Below, piece after piece: positions 15,712 to 24,174 of a DNA stretch of 64,000 nucleotides; the first letter of the stretch is position 1, and each line of letters starts with the position of its first letter. The notes beneath the pieces are model-generated. The model did no database searches. It worked only from the letters and a program-made list of their open reading frames with translations, and was not told the origin of the DNA. This DNA is from Bacillus massiliigorillae (lineage in GTDB: Bacteria; Bacillota; Bacilli; Bacillales; DSM-1321): contig NZ_HG428741.1 of NCBI RefSeq assembly GCF_000380245.2, forward strand, positions 3,166,887 through 3,230,886, read 5' to 3'. The position numbers were made by a program, and so were the translations under genes.

Positions 15712-17160
15712 TTAATTTTTATTAAAAACAACTAACTTAAGCTCTGTCATTTCCTCTACAGCATATTTAATTCCTTCTCGTCCAACTCCACTTTCTTTCA
15801 CACCACCATAGGGCATATTATCAACACGGAAAGTAGGAATATCATTAATGATTACACCGCCTACATGTAATTCATCAGCAGCAAATAAGGCCGTTTGAAT
15901 ATTATTTGTATACACTCCGGCTTGTAAGCCATAACGTGAATCATTTACACGTGCAATTGCCTCATTGATGTTTGAAAACGAATTTACAATCACAATAGGA
16001 GCAAATACTTCCTGACAAGATACCTTCATTTGATTATCTACATTTGTAAGTATGGTAGGCAATAGCACATTATCTTGTGATTCACCACCTAGTACCACTT
16101 GAGCACCTTGTGATTTGGCCTCATTTATCCAAGCTAGCGAACGTTCGACATCACCTTTTGAAATAAGAGCTGATACATCTGTTGCTTCATCAAGCGGGTC
16201 ACCAATCGTTAATTTTGCAGTTGCTTCTGCCAGATTTGTAACGAATGTTTCATAAAGGTTCTCATGAACATAAACACGTTGCAGTGAAATACATACCTGA
16301 CCTTGAAAGGAAAATGCACCTGTCACACAACGATCGATAATTTGATCAATTTCTATACCATCATCAATAATTAACGCTGCATTTGACCCTAACTCAAGCG
16401 TAACTCGTTTTAAACCAGCTTTATTTCTAATTCCAATTCCAACAGCTGGGCTACCAGTAAACGTAATTTTGCTAATTCGATCATCCTTAACTAATTGGTC
16501 ACCTACTGTTCTCCCCCCACCTGTTATTACATTTAAACAGCCATCTGGAAGACCTGCTTCCTTAAATAATTCCGCTATATAATAAGAAGAAAGTGGTGTT
16601 TGTGAAGCAGGCTTTAACACAATGGAATTCCCTGAAGCAATAGCGGGTCCAACTTTATGAGCCACTAAATTCATCGGAAAATTAAACGGAGTAATGGCGC
16701 CAATGACACCGATTGGCTCTCGAACTGTATATCCGATGCGATTAACACCACCTGGTGCAGCGTCTAAAGGGATTGTTTCTCCACGTAATTGCTTTGCTTC
16801 TTCAGCCGCAAATTTATACGTTTGAATTGTTCGCCTTACTTCTTCTCTCGCTGTTTTTAGAGGCTTAGCTGCTTCTAATGCAATAATTCTAGCTGCTTCT
16901 TCTAAACGCTCTTCTAACAGTAAAGCTAGCTGCTCAAGAATTGCTGCACGTTGATAAATAGGCATCTTTGCCATGATTGTTCTTGCTTTATAAGCAGAAG
17001 CAATCGCACGATTTGTTTCTTCTTCATTTGCTAAGGGAATGCTTCCGATTTCCTCCTCAGAATATGGCGAGTACAACGATTGATAATCGTTTGCACTCAC
17101 CCAGTCTCCATCTATAAATAAGTCTCTCTTTATAATTTCCATATCTCTTTGCACTGTCAT
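15712..17160 (-). CDS. NAD(P)-dependent aldehyde dehydrogenase, probable succinate-semialdehyde dehydrogenase of the pathway
   Basis: The protein has 482 residues of the ALDH superfamily. The catalytic cysteine is in FSFQGQVCISLQR, the glutamate in TLELGSNAALI, and the cofactor region in ITPFNFPMNLVAHKVGPA. The sequence resembles the GapN/YwdH/phosphonoacetaldehyde-type branch rather than HpaE. It is the last gene of the minus-strand hpa operon. The pathway ends in succinic semialdehyde, so oxidation to succinate is the natural job; this is inferred from context. GAGGAGTAGGGAATT precedes the ATG at 17160. A second in-frame ATG at 17142 is less well supported. Confidence 0.85.
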   Translation of the reverse strand: MTVQRDMEIIKRDLFIDGDWVSANDYQSLYSPYSEEEIGSIPLANEEETNRAIASAYKARTIMAKMPIYQRAAILEQLALLLEERLEEAARIIALEAAKPLKTAREEVRRTIQTYKFAAEEAKQLRGETIPLDAAPGGVNRIGYTVREPIGVIGAITPFNFPMNLVAHKVGPAIASGNSIVLKPASQTPLSSYYIAELFKEAGLPDGCLNVITGGGRTVGDQLVKDDRISKITFTGSPAVGIGIRNKAGLKRVTLELGSNAALIIDDGIEIDQIIDRCVTGAFSFQGQVCISLQRVYVHENLYETFVTNLAEATAKLTIGDPLDEATDVSALISKGDVERSLAWINEAKSQGAQVVLGGESQDNVLLPTILTNVDNQMKVSCQEVFAPIVIVNSFSNINEAIARVNDSRYGLQAGVYTNNIQTALFAADELHVGGVIINDIPTFRVDNMPYGGVKESGVGREGIKYAVEEMTELKLVVFNKN

Positions 17161-17249
17161 AATTCCCTACTCCTCTTTGCACATATTCAAAAAAAAAGAA
17201 CAACAGTACATCATACCGCTGCCCTTTCTTTGCGTGTCGAACTATTTTT

Positions 17250-17723
17250 CTATACTAAAGTTTCCGCTGCATAGCCACCATATTTGCCTTTGTAGAAAGT
17301 TAATGGCTCTCCATCATTCAATACAAGATCTTTTACTTCACCAATAAATAACGTGTGGTCTCCAGCGACCTGATAACTGTATACATCACAAACGATACTT
17401 GCTAATGAATCTTTAATAAGAGGTAAATCATTAGACCAACTAAAATCAACATCTATATTCTCTTTAAGTTGACCAGCAAATTGCATTGAAACTTCTTTTT
17501 GTTGATCTGATAGTAAATTCACCACAAATTTATTTGATTCTTTAATTTTACTTAGCATTTTTGCTTTTTCACCGATAGAAATTAATACAAGTTTTGGCGT
17601 TAATGAAACTGACATAAATGCGTTTGCTGTCATTCCGTGCACTTCATTATCAGTTGTAGTTGTGATTACTGTAACACCTGTAGCAAACATACCCATGGCA
17701 TTTCGAAACATACGATCGTCCAT
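17250..17723 (-). CDS. hpaC: Flavin reductase, HpaC-like
   Basis: The protein has 157 residues of the flavin reductase-like (FMN-binding split barrel) family. MFATGVTVITT, NAFMSVSLTPKLVLISIGE, FVVNLLSDQQ and the C-terminal GDHTLFIGEV with FYKGKYGGY are typical. Normally HpaC supplies reduced FAD to the monooxygenase HpaB, but no hpaB gene is in this window. It sits between hpaD and the last ALDH gene. It may serve an HpaB coded elsewhere or another oxygenase; assignment to the Rieske pair is unproven and would be unusual. AGAAGGTATGAAGA precedes the ATG. Confidence 0.8.
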   Translation of the reverse strand: MDDRMFRNAMGMFATGVTVITTTTDNEVHGMTANAFMSVSLTPKLVLISIGEKAKMLSKIKESNKFVVNLLSDQQKEVSMQFAGQLKENIDVDFSWSNDLPLIKDSLASIVCDVYSYQVAGDHTLFIGEVKDLVLNDGEPLTFYKGKYGGYAAETLV

Positions 17724-17785
17724 TCTTCATACCTTCTTTCTATTTTAAATAGGCAATTTTGATATATTAAAGAAGAAACTATTTT

Positions 17786-18769
17786 TTAAATAATAAATTC
17801 AGGCTTACGTTTTTCTAGAGTTGGCTCTTTAGTAGTCACTTCTTCCTTCGTGATAATATCAAGAAGAGTAGAAGCTTCATCAAACCATGAATCCGGAGCT
17901 TTTGCTCCCCAGAATGTTTGACGTCTTGGGTCATCTAAATCCCAATGAAGAGGTCCAACATCTGGATCAGAAGTTAAATAATCCCCATTGTACAATTCAA
18001 TACGATGGCCATCTGGATCTCTTAAATATAAGAAGAATGCATTTGATAAACCATGACGACCAGGTCCGCGTTCGATAGATGAAGCATATCCTACTGACGC
18101 TAAAACATCACATGTATGAATAAGTGCTAATGGATCTGGTAACCAGAAAGCTACGTGATGTAATCTTGGTCCAACTCCATTCATAAATGCTTGGTCATGA
18201 ACACCTGGCTTACGGTGTAACCAGCTAGCCCATAACTTACCATCTTTATCAACTGTATCTTCCGAACAAGCAAAACCTAATTCATTTACGTAGAAATCAT
18301 ATGCTTTTTGTACATCAGGAACTGCACAGTTCACATGATCAATTCTTTGAACTCTTGAACCTCTATACTGATCATAGCGCTGTAACATTCTTTCTACTTG
18401 AGGCATAGAACAATAGAATTCGATTGGCAATCCTGAAATATCTTGAACGTGAAGAGCTCTGCCAATTGCATGTTGAGTTCCCTCTTCCATCCATTTTGTT
18501 GGTAAGCCTTTTGATTTGAATAGAGCCTCTAGTTCTTCTAAGTCTTGTTCTTTCGTTACCTTGTATCCTAATACATCAACACTTGCTTTATCAGCTTTTT
18601 GTAATACAAGACTGTGATGATGAATTTCCTCTAATCCACGTAAATAAATATGAGTATCCGTTCTTTCCGTTTCAATAAATCCTAAAGCATCTACATAAAA
18701 TGCTCTTGAACGATCTAAATCTGTTACATTTAATACTGTTCTTGCAATACGAATAATTGAAAATGTCAT
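17786..18769 (-). CDS. hpaD: 3,4-dihydroxyphenylacetate 2,3-dioxygenase (extradiol, VOC fold)
   Basis: The protein has 327 residues with two glyoxalase-type domains. The metal ligands of type I extradiol dioxygenases are visible: His about 145 in RIDHVNCAV, His about 205 in LHHVAFW and Glu about 258 in DGHRIELYNGDY. The C-terminal PLHWDLDDPRRQTFWG resembles the Brevibacterium and Bacillus homoprotocatechuate enzymes. It opens the ring of homoprotocatechuate to 5-carboxymethyl-2-hydroxymuconate semialdehyde, the HpaE substrate. It lies between hpaE and the flavin reductase gene. Confidence 0.92.
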   Translation of the reverse strand: MTFSIIRIARTVLNVTDLDRSRAFYVDALGFIETERTDTHIYLRGLEEIHHHSLVLQKADKASVDVLGYKVTKEQDLEELEALFKSKGLPTKWMEEGTQHAIGRALHVQDISGLPIEFYCSMPQVERMLQRYDQYRGSRVQRIDHVNCAVPDVQKAYDFYVNELGFACSEDTVDKDGKLWASWLHRKPGVHDQAFMNGVGPRLHHVAFWLPDPLALIHTCDVLASVGYASSIERGPGRHGLSNAFFLYLRDPDGHRIELYNGDYLTSDPDVGPLHWDLDDPRRQTFWGAKAPDSWFDEASTLLDIITKEEVTTKEPTLEKRKPEFII

Positions 18770-18885
18770 CTCATATATCCCCCTATTTTTAGTTATCCCT
18801 TTTTTAAAACTTGCACTAACCTCTCAATTACAAGCGAAGATGTTTAAATAGGTAGGTAGTAAGCGGCTAGTAAAGATTCAATCTA

Positions 18886-20400
18886 TTATTTTTCAGCTGA
18901 GCTAGCAGCGACTTGCTTCTTCATACCAAACTTCGGAATATGAGGATCTCCGATTGCTACGTGCACAACTTGTGTTTCAGTGTAGAATTCAAAACTATAA
19001 TGTCCACCTTCACGTCCAATTCCACTTTGCTTAGAACCTCCAAAAGGAATACGTAAATCACGCACATTATGTGAATTAATCCATACCATACCGCTATCAA
19101 CAGACTGAGCCAGACGATGACCACGTTTCAAATCATTCGTCCAAATGAATGCAGCTAATCCATACTTAATATCGTTTGCCATTCGTAAAACTTCTTCTTC
19201 TGTTTTAAATGGAATAACAGCCATAACAGGTCCGAAGATTTCCTCTTGAGCAATTCTCATTTCGTTATTACAATTCAGTAGAAGTGTTGGAGCAATATAG
19301 TTTCCTGCTTTAAATTCTTCTGGAATGCTTCCACTTATAACCTCAGCGCCTTCTTCTTTTGCTAAGTTAATATAGTAAGATACATTATTATAATGCTTGC
19401 GATGAATAAGTGGTCCCACTTCTGTTTCTGCATCCATTGGATGACCCACTTTAATATTTTGCACACGCTCTTTCAGCATTTCTGTAAATTTCTCAATAAC
19501 AGACTCATGTACAAATAATCTTGAATTCGATGTACAACGTTCACCATTAAACGAATAAATCCCCCAGATAACAGCGTCAAGTGCTTTTTCTAGTTCAGCA
19601 TCTTCGAAAATAATAGCCGGTGACTTTCCGCCAAGTTCCATCGACACACGTTTCAACGTATCTGCACCATTTTTAATGATTTCTGAACCTGTTTTTGTCT
19701 CACCTGTAAAAGAAATAAGTTGAACATCAGGATGAGCAACAAGAGATGCCCCTGCTGTTTCACCAAATCCGTGCACAATATTGAACACACCTTTTGGTAA
19801 ACCAGCTTGATCAATAATTTGTGCTAATTTATTAGCTGTTAGCGGAGACCATTCGGCTGGTTTTAATACACATGTATTTCCTGTAGCTAACGTTGGAGCT
19901 ACTTTCCATGTTTCTAACATAAACGGAGCATTCCAAGGAGTAATTAATCCCGCTACACCTACTGGTTTATGCACAGTGTAATTAATGAATTCAGAATCTA
20001 CTTTATATGCTTCTCCAACAAGTCGACTATTCACCATTTGAGCGTAGAAGCGGAAATTATCTGCTGCACGTGCAGCCTGTTTTTTTGTTTGACTGATTGG
20101 TAATCCAGTGTCGAGGGATTCTAGGTAGGAAATTTCTTCAGCATTTTCATCAATTAAGTCAGCAATTTTGTTAATGTAGCCCAATCGTTCTTGAACTGTC
20201 ATTTTTCTCCAAGGACCGTTATCGAAAGCCTCCCTAGCAGCCGCTACCGCTAGTTCAATATCTTCTTGGAAACCTTCAGCAATTTGGTTGATTGGTTGAT
20301 TATCAAAAGGGCTGATGTTTTCAAATGTTTTACCAGCAACACCATCCACAAACTGTCCATTTATATAATGTTGAATATTATAAACTGGAAATTCACGCAT
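18886..20400 (-). CDS. hpaE: 5-carboxymethyl-2-hydroxymuconate-semialdehyde dehydrogenase
   Basis: This is an ALDH superfamily protein of 504 residues. NYTVHKPVGVAGLITPWNAP is at the cofactor site. The catalytic glutamate is in MELGGKSPAI and the nucleophile cysteine in SFNGERCTSNSRL. FGGSKQSGIGREGGHYSFEFYTE is characteristic of the HpaE/betaine-aldehyde clade. It oxidises the HpaD product to 5-carboxymethyl-2-hydroxymuconate. The operon position between the aldolase and hpaD genes supports this over other ALDH substrates. AAGGAGGAGAAAAAACG precedes the ATG. Confidence 0.9.
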   Translation of the reverse strand: MREFPVYNIQHYINGQFVDGVAGKTFENISPFDNQPINQIAEGFQEDIELAVAAAREAFDNGPWRKMTVQERLGYINKIADLIDENAEEISYLESLDTGLPISQTKKQAARAADNFRFYAQMVNSRLVGEAYKVDSEFINYTVHKPVGVAGLITPWNAPFMLETWKVAPTLATGNTCVLKPAEWSPLTANKLAQIIDQAGLPKGVFNIVHGFGETAGASLVAHPDVQLISFTGETKTGSEIIKNGADTLKRVSMELGGKSPAIIFEDAELEKALDAVIWGIYSFNGERCTSNSRLFVHESVIEKFTEMLKERVQNIKVGHPMDAETEVGPLIHRKHYNNVSYYINLAKEEGAEVISGSIPEEFKAGNYIAPTLLLNCNNEMRIAQEEIFGPVMAVIPFKTEEEVLRMANDIKYGLAAFIWTNDLKRGHRLAQSVDSGMVWINSHNVRDLRIPFGGSKQSGIGREGGHYSFEFYTETQVVHVAIGDPHIPKFGMKKQVAASSAEK

Positions 20401-20437
20401 CGTTTTTTCTCCTCCTTATATAACTCTATTCGGGTTA

Positions 20438-20480
20438 AAGAGGGGAAACTCTTAATTGCTTGAAGAAGTCTCCCCTTTTA
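20438..20480 (-). other. Intercistronic hairpin between the aldolase gene and hpaE
   Basis: On the minus strand AAGGGGAGACTTCTT pairs imperfectly with AAGAGTTTCCCCTCTT. There is no strong T run after it on that strand, so it may be an RNA-processing or attenuation element rather than a full terminator. Confidence 0.4.
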
Positions 20481-20491
20481 TTTTAATGGAA

Positions 20492-21406
20492 TTATGATTT
20501 AATAGATTCGATTAATCCTAAAGCTTCTAATTCTTTACGAATTTCATTTGTTAAAGCCTCTGAAGGTGGTCCCATTGGTGGTCTTAGTGCAGGGTTGATT
20601 TTTCCTAGTAATCCCATTGCTGTTTTTAATGGACCAGGATTTGTTTCTTTAAAAAGAACATCATTAAGTGGCATTAGTTTGTAATGAAGATCTAGTGCTT
20701 TATCAACTTCGCCAGCTTGCCATAAGTTATATAAATCAGCTACTTCTTTAGGAGCTACGCAGGCAGTTGCAGCGAAATGTCCTGCTCCACCAATGGCTAA
20801 CATTGGATAGCATAGTAATTCAATTCCTGAATATAACAAGAAATCTCTACCACAATTCAATAATACGCGGTTGATATGTTCAAAATCTTTATTCGATTCC
20901 TTTACACCAATAATGTTCTTACAATCTTTCGCCAGACGAGCAAGTGTTTTCACTTCTAAGTTCACACCAGTTCTTCCAGGAATGTTATAAACGATTATTG
21001 GAATATCTACTGAATCCGCTACTGTTTTAAAATGATCATATAAAGCTTGTTGGTTCGGTCTATTGTAATAAGGAACAATGACTAGAGCAGCATCTGCTCC
21101 CATTTCTTGAGCACGTTTTGTTAAATGTAATGTTTCCTTTTGATTAGCTGAACCTGTTCCTGGCACTACTGGTATACGACCATTTGCAGCTTTAATAGCT
21201 GTTTCCATCACTAGCTCACGCTCAAGCGTTGTTAATGAACTTGGCTCACCTGTTGTTCCAGTTACAGAAATTCCATGTGAACCACTTTCAATATGCCATT
21301 CTATTAATCCTTTAAGCGCTTCCACATCAACTTCTAAATTCTCATCAAATGGTGTAATAATAGGAGAAATCGATCCTCGTAAACGACTTTTAATTTCTTC
21401 AAACAT
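20492..21406 (-). CDS. DapA-type aldolase, probable 2,4-dihydroxyhept-2-enedioate aldolase
   Basis: The protein has 304 residues of the dihydrodipicolinate synthase/NAL family. The GTTGEPSSLT pocket, the YNIPGRTGV tyrosine and the Schiff-base lysine in IIGVKESN are present. Classical HpaI is a class II pyruvate aldolase of another fold. Between gntR and hpaE, this class I member most likely performs the same pyruvate plus succinic semialdehyde cleavage; that is inference. A true DHDPS role is less likely given the cluster. I chose MFEEIKSRL (ATG 21406) because AAGGGTGG precedes it; the longer frame runs into the gntR terminator. Confidence 0.8.
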   Translation of the reverse strand: MFEEIKSRLRGSISPIITPFDENLEVDVEALKGLIEWHIESGSHGISVTGTTGEPSSLTTLERELVMETAIKAANGRIPVVPGTGSANQKETLHLTKRAQEMGADAALVIVPYYNRPNQQALYDHFKTVADSVDIPIIVYNIPGRTGVNLEVKTLARLAKDCKNIIGVKESNKDFEHINRVLLNCGRDFLLYSGIELLCYPMLAIGGAGHFAATACVAPKEVADLYNLWQAGEVDKALDLHYKLMPLNDVLFKETNPGPLKTAMGLLGKINPALRPPMGPPSEALTNEIRKELEALGLIESIKS

Positions 21407-21464
21407 TTTCGAAACCACCCTTTTCTTAATATTCAGTATTTTCTGATTATAAAACTTATAAAAA

Positions 21465-21492
21465 TTGGCTTTGCTTTTAATAAACAAAGCCA
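21465..21492 (-). terminator. Terminator downstream of gntR
   Basis: On the minus strand TGGCTTTG and CAAAGCCA flank an 11-nt loop and are followed by ATTTTTATAAG. It lies between gntR and the aldolase gene, so either it leaks or the hpa genes have their own promoter; a TATAAT hexamer (complement of 21447-21452) is close downstream. Confidence 0.7.
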
Positions 21493-21498
21493 TTCGAG

Positions 21499-22179
21499 TT
21501 ACAACGCTTTATTGTCTTGAATAGAGGCTTTTCTTTTTCGAAAGGCAGTAATCGTATTCATTTTATGTTCTCTCACAATTGCTTCAATCTTTTCGAAAGG
21601 AGCTTTTTCTCTTAATACTTGAATAATATCTGTATGCTCCTGAATAGATTGAACAGCTCGTTGAGGAACAATCGTAAAGACTGTTGATCTAACTCGATCC
21701 AACCGATGTTGGGTTTCTTTAATTTTTTCAATTAATATGGGATTTCCGCATTTCTCAAAGATTGTAGTATGAAATATACGATTTAAATCACCAAACAGCT
21801 CTAATTCAAAGTCCTGAAGGGCCTCATCCATTTCTTTGTTTAAATTAATTAGATTTTCATAATCACTGTCCGTTAAATATAAGGAGCTAAGGGCGGTTGC
21901 ATAACCTTCCAATATACCAATGACCGTTAACGTTTCGATGTATTCACTTTCATTGATACTTGTTACGACTGCTCCGCTATACTGCTTATACTGAATCAAT
22001 CCCTCTGATTCCAATTGTCGAATAGCTTCCCTAACTGGAATTGGACTTGATCCTAATTCCTTAGCAATTTGGTCAATGATAATCCGCTGTCCAGATTTGT
22101 AAGTTCCTTCTAGAATCTGTGTGCGAAGATGCTCATATGCAAGTTGTGTTTTATTTGGATTATTGGTTTTCTTTCCCAT
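21499..22179 (-). CDS. GntR family regulator (FadR/FCD type) of the aromatic cluster
   Basis: The protein has 226 residues. The N-terminal winged helix contains LAYEHLRTQILEGTYKSGQRI and SSPIPVREAIRQLESEGLI, typical of GntR. The C-terminal helical FCD ligand domain includes LNRIFHTTIFEKCGNPIL. It is divergent from the symporter operon and heads the minus-strand hpa genes. Its promoter (TTGAAA, 17 nt, TATGAT) overlaps one 18-bp palindrome. The predicted transcription start falls at the ATG itself, and no Shine-Dalgarno sequence is seen, so the mRNA may be leaderless. The effector is probably a pathway intermediate. Confidence 0.9.
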   Translation of the reverse strand: MGKKTNNPNKTQLAYEHLRTQILEGTYKSGQRIIIDQIAKELGSSPIPVREAIRQLESEGLIQYKQYSGAVVTSINESEYIETLTVIGILEGYATALSSLYLTDSDYENLINLNKEMDEALQDFELELFGDLNRIFHTTIFEKCGNPILIEKIKETQHRLDRVRSTVFTIVPQRAVQSIQEHTDIIQVLREKAPFEKIEAIVREHKMNTITAFRKRKASIQDNKAL

Positions 22180-22185
22180 GAGCTA

Positions 22186-22244
22186 ATCATATACGAAATC
22201 ATATATGATTTCAATAAGTTTTTTGAAAAATCATATATGATTTT
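22186..22244. promoter_or_regulatory. gntR promoter and two palindromic GntR operators in the divergent region
   Basis: Two perfect 18-bp palindromes with the ATCATATATGAT core lie at 22195-22212 (GAAATCATATATGATTTC) and 22227-22244 (AAAATCATATATGATTTT). The first overlaps the gntR -35 TTGAAA (complement of 22209-22214) and the spacer before -10 TATGAT (complement of 22186-22191). The second is placed to act on the plus-strand symporter promoter. From 22245 to 22419 the DNA is A/T-rich, and I see no further clear element except the AAGGAGGTGA site of the small gene. Confidence 0.8.
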
Positions 22245-22419
22245 ATTTTCTAACTAATATAAACTCAATAACTTCCTATATTTTATCGTTAATAAACATT
22301 ACTAAATAATCATTTTTGTCAAATATATAAGCGATAATGAGCTATTAATAACACTTTCATGTTGTTAACATTATTTAAAAGTTTTATATTTCCAAAACCT
22401 TCTAAGGAGGTGAGTATTC

Positions 22420-22536
22420 ATGCTAGGTATGGAGGATGTAACTATTACTCTCGCTTGGATAACAACTGTACTATCAATGGTTGGATGTATTATTTATGGG
22501 CTTATTATGTGGAATCGAGGAGAAGAGGAGGATTAA
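22420..22536 (+). CDS. Symporter small accessory protein (38 residues)
   Basis: The sequence MLGMEDVTITLAWITTVLSM continues into VGCIIYGLIMWNRGEEED. This gives one hydrophobic transmembrane segment (about residues 8-31) followed by an acidic tail. The ATG has an ideal AAGGAGGTGA seven bases upstream. The stop lies 5 bp before the symporter ATG, and the symporter ribosome binding site is within its last codons, so the two are coupled. Single-span peptides of this kind are known partners of some SSS and NSS transporters. The earlier in-frame start that merges this region with the symporter in another frame is rejected. Confidence 0.85.
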   Translation: MLGMEDVTITLAWITTVLSMVGCIIYGLIMWNRGEEED

Positions 22537-22541
22537 TTGAA

Positions 22542-24119
22542 ATGAATCTTACAGTATTAATTTCACTAGTTATTATCTATCTAATCATCATGTCAGGACT
22601 TGCCTATTATGGTTATCGAATGACTAAATCAGAATCCGATTATCTAGTTGGCGGTCGTAATACACACCCAGTCATTATGGCTCTTTCCTATGGAGCTACC
22701 TTCACAAGCACATCTTCATTAATTGGTTTTGGCGGAGTTGCGGCTATGAATGGATTCGGATTATTATGGCTAGCATTCTTAAATATTTTCCTTGGAGTAT
22801 TCATTGCTTTTGCCGTATTCGGTACTCGTATTCGAAAGCTTTCTGTAGAACTAGGAGCATACACTTTTTCTGACTTACTAGGTAAGCGTTATCATTCTAA
22901 GTTTATTACCGTCTTTTCTGGAGCTGTCATCTTTTTATTTATGCCAGCTTATACAAGTGTCGTACTTATAGGGGGCGGACGCTTTCTCCAAGAATCAATA
23001 GGAATTGATTATAACCTAAGTTTACTCATTCTTGCCATCATAGTTGGTATATATGTGATTGGTGGGGGAATTAAAGCGGTTATGTATACGGATGCATTCG
23101 CTGCAGTCGTTATGTTAATAGGTATGGCAATCTTCTTGTTCATGAGTTACAAAGCAGTCGGAGGAGTTATGGAAGCACATAATGGTTTAACAGCTTTAAA
23201 AAATATGATTCCTCAATCTCTCATTGACCAAGGACATCGGGGGTGGACTTCTATGCCTGAAGTTGGCTCTCCAATCTGGTGGACGCTCGTTAGTACGATT
23301 ATCATGGGTGTTGGTATTGGCGTATTAGCTCAACCACAATTAACGATGCGTTTTATGACCGTAAAAAACAATAATGCCCTCTATCGTTCTGTTTTAGTAG
23401 GTGGTGTTTTTATTTTCTTTATGACTGGTGCTGCATTTATGATTGGACCAATTAGCAATCTATATTTCTATAATACAACAGGTAAAATCTCTTTAGATAT
23501 GGCAAATGGAAATGTTGATTTAGTTATTCCGATGTTTATTAGTCATCTAATGCCTGAGTGGTTCGTTTATTTATTTACACTCACACTTCTATCAGCTGCA
23601 ATTTCCACTATTAGTTCGTTAATCCATCTCCAAGGTTCAGCCTTTGGACAAGATATTTTAAAAACAGTAGGGATTAAATCCGTTTTCGGAATGGATGGTT
23701 CACGAATCGGCGTCTTTATCGGTGTCTTAGCTGCTGTCATCTTATCTTACCTCCTTCCAGGTGGAGTTATCGCTCAATCAACTGCGTTTTGGTTTGGCAT
23801 ATGTGCAGCTGGCTTCTTACCAACTATGATTGGGGCTTTCTTTTGGAAAAACTCTACTAAAGAAGGAGCTATTGCAAGTATAGTTGTTGGATTTTCTACG
23901 AGTATTATCGGCTTTTTATTCTTACACGAAAAGGAATCAGCAACTCTTGGTTTAGCAAAGGCTTTATTCGGTAAAGATACTCTAGTTTCTTATCCTTGGA
24001 CTTTTGTAGACCCTTTATTCTATTCCCTACCCCTATCAGCGATTGTTTTCGTAGTTGTCAGTTTACTATCTAAATCAAAGACGCAAAGTACTAAACTACA
24101 AGATGCAAATATAAGTTAA
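22542..24119 (+). CDS. Sodium:solute symporter (SSS family), probable aromatic acid uptake
   Basis: The protein has 525 residues from MNLTVLISLV with about 13 predicted membrane spans. SDYLVGGRNTHPVIMALSYGATFTSTSSLIGFGG matches the sodium-binding N-terminal region of SSS transporters. Others include VIGGGIKAVMYTDAFAAVVMLIG and LLSAAISTISSLIHLQGSAFGQD. The GntR-type operators in front and the adjacent ring-oxygenase genes suggest it imports the aromatic substrate of the cluster. GAGGAGGATTAATTGAA precedes the ATG at 22542. Confidence 0.9.
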   Translation: MNLTVLISLVIIYLIIMSGLAYYGYRMTKSESDYLVGGRNTHPVIMALSYGATFTSTSSLIGFGGVAAMNGFGLLWLAFLNIFLGVFIAFAVFGTRIRKLSVELGAYTFSDLLGKRYHSKFITVFSGAVIFLFMPAYTSVVLIGGGRFLQESIGIDYNLSLLILAIIVGIYVIGGGIKAVMYTDAFAAVVMLIGMAIFLFMSYKAVGGVMEAHNGLTALKNMIPQSLIDQGHRGWTSMPEVGSPIWWTLVSTIIMGVGIGVLAQPQLTMRFMTVKNNNALYRSVLVGGVFIFFMTGAAFMIGPISNLYFYNTTGKISLDMANGNVDLVIPMFISHLMPEWFVYLFTLTLLSAAISTISSLIHLQGSAFGQDILKTVGIKSVFGMDGSRIGVFIGVLAAVILSYLLPGGVIAQSTAFWFGICAAGFLPTMIGAFFWKNSTKEGAIASIVVGFSTSIIGFLFLHEKESATLGLAKALFGKDTLVSYPWTFVDPLFYSLPLSAIVFVVVSLLSKSKTQSTKLQDANIS

Positions 24120-24174
24120 TGATTTTTACCCTTATTAAACTACTGCAAATTTTTTGAAGGAGGAGTCATTCAAT

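Noticed and set aside
22359..22541. N-terminal extension of the SSS symporter by 61 residues
   Set aside because: It has no ribosome binding site at 22359 and overlaps the well-initiated 38-residue gene. The symporter start at 22542 has its own GAGGAGGAT site and the family's usual N-terminus.
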